From: Rhodospirillales bacterium
GTDB lineage: Bacteria > Pseudomonadota > Alphaproteobacteria > SMXQ01
Length of the DNA stretch: 5,403 nucleotides
Direction of reading: 5' to 3'
Assembly (NCBI GenBank): GCA_024638585.1
Contig: JAHEKA010000198.1
Location: 1-5,403, forward strand
The translations under genes and the position numbers were made by a program. A model generated the notes under the pieces. That model made no database searches and was not told where the DNA came from. It worked only from the letters and a program-made list of their open reading frames with translations. This document shows, piece by piece, positions 1-4,657 of the stretch. Positions within the stretch are counted from its first letter, which is position 1. Each line of letters opens with the position of its first letter.

Positions 1-1
1 G

Positions 2-967
2 GGCAAGGCTTCCAAGTTGAAGATGGACCCCTTGAAGGCGCAATGGCTGGGCTCGCTCAACCGCGAAACCTCCATCGCCATCGCCTGGGACGGCAACGGG
101 ATCAAGACCGCCGATGACCTTTACAAGAAACAATTCATCGTCGGCGGCACCGGGGTCATTTCCGATTCGGTCACGGCGGCACACATGCTGCGCAACCTTC
201 TCGGCATGAAGTTCAAGGTGATCGCCGGCTATCCCGGCGGCAGCGAGATCAACCTCGCCGCGGACCGGGGCGAGGTCATGGGCCGTTCGACCCATTCCTG
301 GTCGGCCCTGCTGAGCGGGCCCAATTCCAAGCGGTACAAGGCGGGCAAGATCCATCTCCTGTATCAGATGGGCGCCAAGAAGAATCCCGATCCCAGGCTG
401 AAGGACGTCCCCTGGGCGGTCGATTTCGCCAAGGATCCGCGTACCCGCAAGATCCTGTTCCTCAAGTTCGCCATGAACGAATTCGGCTATCCCTATTTCA
501 TGGGACCGAAGGTGCCCAAGGCCCGCTACCAAGCGATGCTGGCGGCGTTCAAGAAGGCCAGCCTCGATCCCAAGCTGAAGGCCGACATGAAGAAGAGCCG
601 GATGGCCCACAAGCCGATCTACGGCGAGGAGTTCACGAAGCTCCTTAAGGAGATCTATTCCTATCCGCCCGACATCGTCGAGGCGCTGCAGAAGGCCTCT
701 CAGCCGCCGGGCAAGGTCGACATCGTCAAGCTGCCGGTGATCACCGCCAAGGGCAAGCTGACCCGGGTGCGGGGCGGCGGCAAAAGCCTGCGATTCGCCG
801 GCAAGTCGGATAAGGGCGAAAAGGTCAAGGCACGGCTGCGCGTCCGCGGCAAGGGGACCAAGATCACCGTCGGCGGCAAGCCGGCCAAGGCGGGCGACCT
901 GAAAAAAGGCATGAACTGCACGGTGACCTACAAAGGCCGCAAGCCCAGCATGATCGCCTGCATGTAA
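2..967 (+). CDS. Bug/TctC-type periplasmic solute-binding protein with extra C-terminal domain (5' partial)
   Basis: The reading frame is open to the first base of the window, so the true start, signal peptide and first ~100 residues (inferred from family length) lie outside; a TTG at 17 is not a convincing start. The 321 visible residues match the tripartite tricarboxylate transporter receptor family: a WLGS segment near residue 15, GGTGVISDS near 48, the GYPGGSEINLA stretch with RGEVMGR near 76-95, and the C-lobe pattern FGYPYFMGPKVP, then GEEF and YSYPPDIVEAL. Such proteins bind carboxylates or other small organic molecules in the periplasm and hand them to a TctA/TctB permease, or work as orphan receptors. 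From about residue 239 the protein continues ~80 residues past the usual end in a Lys/Gly-rich, beta-looking domain containing the only two cysteines visible (residues 306 and 320). The gene ends at an intrinsic terminator and converges on the amidohydrolase gene. The family is secure; the ligand is unknown. Confidence 0.9.
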   Translation, partial: GKASKLKMDPLKAQWLGSLNRETSIAIAWDGNGIKTADDLYKKQFIVGGTGVISDSVTAAHMLRNLLGMKFKVIAGYPGGSEINLAADRGEVMGRSTHSWSALLSGPNSKRYKAGKIHLLYQMGAKKNPDPRLKDVPWAVDFAKDPRTRKILFLKFAMNEFGYPYFMGPKVPKARYQAMLAAFKKASLDPKLKADMKKSRMAHKPIYGEEFTKLLKEIYSYPPDIVEALQKASQPPGKVDIVKLPVITAKGKLTRVRGGGKSLRFAGKSDKGEKVKARLRVRGKGTKITVGGKPAKAGDLKKGMNCTVTYKGRKPSMIACM

Positions 968-977
968 TCCAAGCCCA

Positions 978-993
978 TCTCGCACACGCGAGA
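978..993. repeat. Perfect 6-bp inverted repeat (hairpin) ahead of the terminator
   Basis: TCTCGC at 978-983 and GCGAGA at 988-993 form a perfect stem around the loop ACAC. It lies 10 bases after the stop of the solute-binding protein and abuts the terminator hairpin. It lacks a T-run of its own on either strand, so it may be an mRNA 3'-end stabiliser or part of a compound terminator. Its role is inferred. Confidence 0.5.
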
Positions 994-1024
994 ACCCCCG
1001 GGCCGGCGCCCGGGGGTTTTTCTT
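993..1024 (+). terminator. Rho-independent terminator of the solute-binding-protein gene
   Basis: A 10-bp perfect stem pairs 993-1002 (AACCCCCGGG) with 1009-1018 (CCCGGGGGTT) around a 6-base loop. The stem runs into the T-rich tail TTTTTCTT at 1017-1024. It is 25 bases after the stop codon. The same stem could act on the - strand gene that ends at 1038, but in that direction it is followed only by TTCTCG, so termination there would be weaker. Confidence 0.85.
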
Positions 1025-1037
1025 GTCCGACCGGCCC

Positions 1038-2120
1038 TCAGATCTCCATCAGCGCGCGGATGTTTTCGCAGGTGATGAGCTGCTTCTGGCGGTCGGTGAG
1101 GTCGCTGCGCGCCAGGAACTCCTCGGCCACCATGGGGAACCCGGCATCCCAATGGGGATAGTCGGACGCCATCAAGAGGTTCCCGGCGCCGATTTCCTCG
1201 ATCGCCCGGGGCAGACCGGGTTCATGGGATTCGCAGGACAGCAGGCAGTTGCGCCGCACGTAATCGGACGGCTTCATGGCGAGGTAGGGCGCGTAATCGT
1301 CCCGAAGGTATTCGTAGGTCGCATCCATGCGGTGCATCCAATAGAGCATCCATTCTGTATTGCATTCGAAAAAGGCGACTTTCAGCTTCGGGTAGCGCTC
1401 GAACACCCCGCCGATGACCAGCGCCACCAGCGCCGCGGTGCAATTGGTGGGCCGGGCGATGGTGTGCATGATGTAGAAATTCCTGAACCGGTTGGTCATC
1501 TCGCCCCGGGAATTGGGGTGCACGAAGAGCGGCACGCCCAGCGCCTCCGCCTTGGCATAGGTCGGATCGAAGACGTCTTCGTCCAATGTGTGATCGAGGG
1601 AATAGGCACCCAATAAGGCGGCCTTGAAGCCAAGCTCCTTGACCACCCGGTTCAACTCGCCGGGCATCTCCTCAGGCGCGCCCATGGGCAGGAGCCCCAC
1701 CGGGAACAACGCGTCCTCAAAACCCGCGACCAGGCGCGCCACCCAGTCGTTGTACATACGGCACAGAGTGGCGCCAAGTTCGCCGCGGTTGAGCACGGGC
1801 ACGTCCATGTTGGTGCCGAACAGGACCTGCTTTTCGATCCCCGCCTCGCGGAACGAAGCCAGCCGGCGCTCCATATCCATGGATTCGTCCTGCATGCGGG
1901 CGATCCGCCCTTCCCAGCGTTCGGGATCGTAAAGCCCTTTGTGGGAATGGCTGGCTTCCGCGCGCGCGGGCCACGGGCTGAGCTTGTGGGAATAGCGCAT
2001 CTGGTGATAACCCCCTTCGCCGATCTGCCGGGGCCGGAGGTCCGCGAATTCGCCATCGAGCGGGTAGACCTGATCAAGGTGGAAGTCTTCTCTAAGATGG
2101 GTATCCGCATCGATCATCAT
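1038..2120 (-). CDS. Amidohydrolase_2 / ACMSD-superfamily metal-dependent hydrolase or decarboxylase
   Basis: This 360-residue protein has the usual length of the amidohydrolase_2 (PF04909) TIM-barrel family, whose members hydrolyse or decarboxylate carboxylate and aromatic substrates with one bound metal, normally in the cytoplasm. Visible landmarks are an N-terminal DADTH (D4, D6, H8), LFVHPNSRG with H201, FFECNTEW with E252, and MASDYPHWD with D320. In 2-amino-3-carboxymuconate-semialdehyde decarboxylase (ACMSD) the metal ligands are two N-terminal His, a middle His and a late Asp, plus a catalytic His 51 residues after the middle His. Here the position 51 after H201 is Glu252, and the first ligand His is replaced by Asp. 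The start at 2120 is chosen because AAGGAG lies 8 bases upstream; the frame is open further upstream into the divergent gene, but that extension looks non-coding. A second ATG follows immediately. It is divergent from the ThDP enzyme gene, suggesting shared control. Decarboxylase versus hydrolase cannot be decided. Confidence 0.92.
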   Translation of the reverse strand: MMIDADTHLREDFHLDQVYPLDGEFADLRPRQIGEGGYHQMRYSHKLSPWPARAEASHSHKGLYDPERWEGRIARMQDESMDMERRLASFREAGIEKQVLFGTNMDVPVLNRGELGATLCRMYNDWVARLVAGFEDALFPVGLLPMGAPEEMPGELNRVVKELGFKAALLGAYSLDHTLDEDVFDPTYAKAEALGVPLFVHPNSRGEMTNRFRNFYIMHTIARPTNCTAALVALVIGGVFERYPKLKVAFFECNTEWMLYWMHRMDATYEYLRDDYAPYLAMKPSDYVRRNCLLSCESHEPGLPRAIEEIGAGNLLMASDYPHWDAGFPMVAEEFLARSDLTDRQKQLITCENIRALMEI

Positions 2121-2128
2121 GGGCGTCT

Positions 2129-2134
2129 CTCCTT
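2129..2134 (-). promoter_or_regulatory. Ribosome-binding site that sets the amidohydrolase start
   Basis: On the - strand AAGGAG lies 8 bases before the ATG at 2120. It sits in an uninterrupted purine tract (2126-2146 as read on the - strand) with a second SD-like GGAAAGGG further upstream. It supports the 360-residue protein over the longer open frame. Confidence 0.85.
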
Positions 2135-2146
2135 TTCCCTTTCCTT

Positions 2147-2162
2147 GTCCGCTCTTGCGGAC
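2147..2162. promoter_or_regulatory. Perfect inverted repeat in the amidohydrolase leader (hairpin or operator)
   Basis: GTCCGC at 2147-2152 and GCGGAC at 2157-2162 flank a 4-base centre. As RNA from the - strand this is a 6-bp stem with loop AAGA, about 12 bases upstream of the AAGGAG site. As DNA it is a 16-bp palindrome that could bind a dimeric regulator. Both readings are inference from symmetry and position. Confidence 0.45.
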
Positions 2163-2218
2163 GGGGCGCCGTTCTTTGTGGATGTCCGGCGTCGATACAC
2201 TTATTAATATCACGCCCG

Positions 2219-2250
2219 GCGGCCGGCACGCTAAGTGCGCCAGCGGCCGG
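2219..2250. repeat. Repeated GCGGCCGG 8-mer framing a GCAC/GTGC dyad
   Basis: GCGGCCGG occurs at 2219-2226 and 2243-2250, 24 bases apart start to start. Because its CGGCCG core is self-complementary, the two copies (2220-2225 and 2244-2249) can also pair as an inverted repeat. Between them GCAC (2226-2229) and GTGC (2235-2238) form a smaller dyad. The position between the two AT-rich islands would suit an operator serving both genes. In GC-rich DNA such repeats can arise by chance, so the role is speculative. Confidence 0.35.
2224..2239 (+). promoter_or_regulatory. Possible sigma54-like -24/-12 element toward the ThDP gene
   Basis: CGGCACG (2224-2230) followed after four bases by GTGCG (2235-2239) keeps the invariant GG and GC of the sigma54 consensus with exactly 12 bases between them. 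Two other consensus positions are mismatched. It overlaps the GCAC/GTGC dyad, so the match may simply reflect that symmetry. No enhancer-binding protein gene is visible. Confidence 0.22.
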
Positions 2251-2287
2251 GCGCCGCTTGATTCTATTGCGTTATAAGAAACGTCGA

Positions 2288-2297
2288 AGAGGGAGAG
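2288..2297 (+). promoter_or_regulatory. Ribosome-binding site of the ThDP enzyme
   Basis: The purine run AGAGGGAGAG ends 7 bases before the ATG at 2305. It supports that start over the in-frame GTG at 2374, which has no SD-like sequence ahead of it, and so supports inclusion of the basic N-terminal tail. Confidence 0.8.
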
Positions 2298-2304
2298 ACA
2301 CGAC

Positions 2305-4155
2305 ATGGCCCGCGCCGCCCGAGCAAAAACCAAACGCCAATCGAAACCCGCCCGCAAGAACGCCGCCACGGCGGTGGAGGCGCCGGTCAAGACGCGGAAG
2401 CGCAACCGCCCGGAATACGGCTCCGACGCGGTGGCCGAACTGCTCAGCCGCTACGGCTTCGAATATGCCTTTCTCAATCCCGGATCCAGCTACCGGGGAC
2501 TTCAGGATTCCCTGGTCAATTACAACGCCAACCAGACGCCCAAGGTCGTCCTTGGCCTGCATGAAGACGTGGTGGTGGCTTTGGCTCAGGGCTATGCCAC
2601 GGCGTCCGGCAAGCCGGCGCTCTGCATCCTGCACAACCTCGTCGGCCTGCTGCACGGCGCCATGGGCGTCTTCAACCTCTATTGCGCGGGCCAGCCGGCC
2701 CTGATCCTGGGCGGCTCCGGTCCGTCTGACATCGACCTGCGCGGCTCCGTCGATTACCTGCATTCCGCCAACACCCAGGGCGAAGTGGTCCGCTCGATCG
2801 TCAAATGGGACGACGAAGCGACCACCGTCGACGGCGTGCTCGATTCCATCGTGCGCGGCTACAAGATCGCCAATACCGGCCCCAAGGGCCCGGTCTATAT
2901 CGCCTTCGATTCCGGGCTGCAGGAACAAGAGCTCGACAAGCCGATTACCGTGCACGACATCGACCAGAGCCAGTTCCAAGCCCCGCCGCCGCCCGCCGCC
3001 CGCGACGACGTGGTCGACCAGGCCGCCGACATGCTGATGAAGGCGCGCTACCCGCTGATCATCGGCGGGCGGCTCGGCTATGCGCCCGACGCCACCAAGC
3101 CGATCAAGGCGCTGGTGGAGCTGTTGGGCGCCGCCTATCGCGACGACCGCACCTTCGTTTGCATGCCGACGGCCCATAAGCAGAACCTCACCGGCGCGCG
3201 CGACGTGCTCGGCAAGGCCGACGTGATCCTGGCCATCGACTGCGCCGACGTGCGCGCAGCGCTCGGCGGCTATCGGGGAAAAGACTGGCAGGCGTACAAG
3301 ACGGCCGATTCCAGCCGGCCGAAGGTCATCGATCTCAGCCTCAATGAAATGGCCGACCGGACCTGGCACCGGGTCGGCGGCGCCATGCCCGACACCGCCC
3401 TGCAGGTCCTTGCAGACCCCATGACGGGGCTGGAGCAGCTGATCGCCGCGGTGCGCAAGAAGCGGCGTTCCACCAAGGCCTTCGCCGACCGGGCGGCGCG
3501 GCGCGTGAGGTCCATCGCGCGGGACAAGGCGGCTTTGGTCAAGGCCCAGGACGCGCTGCTCAAGAAGCGCTGGGACGAGAACCCGATCTCCCCCCAGCGC
3601 ATGGTGGCCGAGCTCTGGGCCCAGGTGCGCCGCAAACCCTGGTACCTGACGCTGCGCAATCACCGAAGCTGGCCCGAAGGGGTGTGGAAATTCGACGGCG
3701 CCGGCCAATATATGGGTCATTCGTCGGGCGGCGGCCTGGGCCACGGGCCGGGCGCCTCGGTCGGCGCGGCTTTCGCCTGCAGGTCCGACGGGCGTTTCCC
3801 CCTCGGCATCATCGGCGACGGCGATTTCCTGATGGGCATGAGCGCGGTGTGGACCGCGGTCCATTACAAGGTGCCGCTGTTGCTGGTGATCAACAACAAC
3901 ACGTCTTGGTACAACGACGAGGAACACCAGTTCAATGTCGCCAAGATGCGCGGCCGTCCCCCGGAGAACGCCTATATCGGCACCACCACCCGCGATCCGG
4001 AGGTCGACCTCGCCAAGGTGTCCGAAGCCCACGGCGCCACCGTCTGGGGGCCGATCACGGAGCCCGGCGATCTCAAGCGCACCTTCGCCAGTGCCGTTAA
4101 GTGCGTCGAGGACGGCGGCGTCGCCGTGGTCGACGTGCGCACCTCCAACCTTTAA
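2305..4155 (+). CDS. Thiamine-diphosphate-dependent enzyme, benzoylformate decarboxylase-like
   Basis: The 616-residue protein has the three-domain plan of the ThDP decarboxylase/acetolactate synthase family: an N-terminal pyrimidine-binding domain (about 38-205), a central domain (about 230-380) and a C-terminal diphosphate-binding domain (about 425-616). Motifs seen: NPGS (S61), GLHED with the cofactor-activating Glu87, CILHN with H110, and the metal/ThDP motif GDGDF (504-508) ending in NNN (530-532). Recalled against Pseudomonas putida benzoylformate decarboxylase, S61, E87 and H110 match its S26, E47 and H70, and VKWDDEA, GPKGPVYIAF and SAVWTAVHYKVP align well. I see no counterpart of its H281, so the substrate may differ. 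It is longer than the 528-residue relative because of a Lys/Arg-rich tail (1-36) and extra basic sequence at 384-422. It is followed after 17 bases by the ABM protein gene, indicating an operon. Expected reaction: decarboxylation or carboligation of a 2-oxo acid in the cytoplasm. Confidence 0.94.
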   Translation: MARAARAKTKRQSKPARKNAATAVEAPVKTRKRNRPEYGSDAVAELLSRYGFEYAFLNPGSSYRGLQDSLVNYNANQTPKVVLGLHEDVVVALAQGYATASGKPALCILHNLVGLLHGAMGVFNLYCAGQPALILGGSGPSDIDLRGSVDYLHSANTQGEVVRSIVKWDDEATTVDGVLDSIVRGYKIANTGPKGPVYIAFDSGLQEQELDKPITVHDIDQSQFQAPPPPAARDDVVDQAADMLMKARYPLIIGGRLGYAPDATKPIKALVELLGAAYRDDRTFVCMPTAHKQNLTGARDVLGKADVILAIDCADVRAALGGYRGKDWQAYKTADSSRPKVIDLSLNEMADRTWHRVGGAMPDTALQVLADPMTGLEQLIAAVRKKRRSTKAFADRAARRVRSIARDKAALVKAQDALLKKRWDENPISPQRMVAELWAQVRRKPWYLTLRNHRSWPEGVWKFDGAGQYMGHSSGGGLGHGPGASVGAAFACRSDGRFPLGIIGDGDFLMGMSAVWTAVHYKVPLLLVINNNTSWYNDEEHQFNVAKMRGRPPENAYIGTTTRDPEVDLAKVSEAHGATVWGPITEPGDLKRTFASAVKCVEDGGVAVVDVRTSNL

Positions 4156-4160
4156 GCCCC

Positions 4161-4165
4161 GGGAG
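4161..4165 (+). promoter_or_regulatory. Ribosome-binding site that sets the ABM protein start
   Basis: GGGAG lies 7 bases before the ATG at 4173, inside the 17-bp gap after the ThDP stop codon. It favours this start over an in-frame ATG at 4101 that would lie within the ThDP gene and add an Arg-rich, family-unlike extension. Confidence 0.75.
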
Positions 4166-4172
4166 TCCGGCC

Positions 4173-4496
4173 ATGTTCATCGCCATGAACCGCTTTCGCA
4201 TCAAGAAGGGCCGCGAGGAAGATTTCGAACGCGTCTGGAGCGAACGCGATTCCCATCTGAACGACGTGCCGGGTTTCGTCGAGTTTCACCTCCTGCGCGG
4301 GCCCGAGGAAGAGGACCATACCCTCTATGCGTCGCACACGATCTGGAAGGACGAGAACGCATTCATCGATTGGACCAAGTCCGAAGCCTTCCGCAAGGCC
4401 CATGCCCGGGCCGGCGAGACGACCCGGGACCTCTACCTGGGCGGCCCCCGGTTCGAAGGCTTCAACGCGGTGCTGGAGAAAAAGAAAAGCGGCTAG
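4173..4496 (+). CDS. ABM-domain protein, IsdG/HmoA-type heme-degrading monooxygenase-like
   Basis: This 107-residue protein has the size and pattern of a single ferredoxin-like ABM (antibiotic biosynthesis monooxygenase) domain, a fold that usually dimerises. It opens with the beta strand MFIAMNRFRIKKG, continues through a helix (EEDFERVWSER), VPGFVEFHLLRG, a YASHTIWKDENAF strand/helix and the helix FIDWTKSEAFRKAHA. The three residues that define heme-degrading IsdG/IsdI are present with family spacing: N6, W67 and H77 (IsdG uses N7, W67, H77). Known members cleave heme in the cytoplasm to release iron; others with this fold oxidise aromatic polyketides or have no known activity. It starts 17 bases after the ThDP enzyme with its own GGGAG and is probably co-transcribed. 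No heme-uptake gene is visible nearby, so a role other than iron scavenging is possible. Fold assignment is strong; the reaction is inferred from the triad. Confidence 0.9.
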   Translation: MFIAMNRFRIKKGREEDFERVWSERDSHLNDVPGFVEFHLLRGPEEEDHTLYASHTIWKDENAFIDWTKSEAFRKAHARAGETTRDLYLGGPRFEGFNAVLEKKKSG

Positions 4497-4594
4497 GCCG
4501 GCCCGTTCATCTGATGTCCGCCACGGGCCCGACGCGGTCGACACCTCGTCCGGCGGGGCGGAAACATTCGTCCCTGGTCAGAGGCGGGAGGGGC

Positions 4595-4628
4595 TGATTT
4601 AATGTTCCTCCAATCTTCCAGAAAATTG
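4595..4628 (+). promoter_or_regulatory. Possible promoter of the alpha/beta hydrolase gene
   Basis: The 161-bp gap at 4497-4657 holds no credible gene. Its second half is clearly AT-richer than its surroundings. TTTAAT (4598-4603) and GAAAAT (4621-4626) are 17 bases apart, a poor but correctly spaced sigma70-like pair about 30 bases before the start codon. The GC-rich first half shows only a weak 6-bp hairpin without a T-run. Confidence 0.25.
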
Positions 4629-4644
4629 GTGGCGCTCAAGCAAT

Positions 4645-4651
4645 AGGGAGG
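4645..4651 (+). promoter_or_regulatory. Ribosome-binding site of the alpha/beta hydrolase
   Basis: AGGGAGG lies 6 bases before the ATG at 4658. It is the strongest SD sequence in the window and fixes the start of a gene that runs off the window. Confidence 0.85.
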
Positions 4652-4657
4652 CACAAG

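Larger units (their letters stand above)
2121..2304. promoter_or_regulatory. Divergent control region between amidohydrolase and ThDP enzyme genes
   Basis: This 184-bp gap separates the start codons of two outward-facing genes and must hold both promoters unless one is read through. Two AT-rich islands stand out in otherwise GC-rich DNA: around 2198-2212 (TTATTAATAT) and around 2256-2280 (TTGATTCTATTGCGTTATAA). They are natural candidates for the -10 regions of the leftward and rightward promoters respectively. I see no well-spaced -35/-10 pair of sigma70 consensus in either direction, so no start site is assigned. The GC-rich core between the islands (2215-2255) carries the repeated 8-mer listed separately. 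Confidence 0.6.

Noticed and set aside
1023..1616. 197-codon + strand open frame opposite the amidohydrolase
   Set aside because: It overlaps the 3' half of a well-supported gene, starts just after the terminator T-run without an SD, and shows no family pattern.
2258..2278. TTGATT plus TATAAG as a sigma70 promoter for the ThDP gene
   Set aside because: The two hexamers are only 9 bases apart, far short of the usual 16-18, so they cannot act as a -35/-10 pair. Either may still belong to another promoter.
2121..2405. 95-residue N-terminal extension of the amidohydrolase
   Set aside because: It would overlap the divergent ThDP gene and cross the control region. A proper SD precedes the ATG at 2120, and the family N-terminus (IDADTH) starts there.
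2272..4032. Long open frame (586 codons) on the - strand opposite the ThDP gene
   Set aside because: GC-rich codon use on the + strand leaves the antisense frame free of stops. Its His/Gly/Arg-rich translation matches no family, while the + strand frame shows full ThDP-enzyme motifs.
4101..4172. 24-residue N-terminal extension of the ABM protein
   Set aside because: It lies mostly inside the ThDP gene, is a run of Arg and low-complexity residues, and displaces the conserved Asn from its usual position near residue 6. GGGAG marks the ATG at 4173.
4500..4529. GGCCCG/CGGGCC pairing after the ABM stop codon as a terminator
   Set aside because: The 6-bp stem has an 18-base loop and no T-run, so it does not support intrinsic termination.
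4514..4597. 27-codon open frame in the gap before the alpha/beta hydrolase
   Set aside because: It has no SD, a Pro/Arg/Gly-rich composition typical of chance GC-rich frames, and no recognisable motif.
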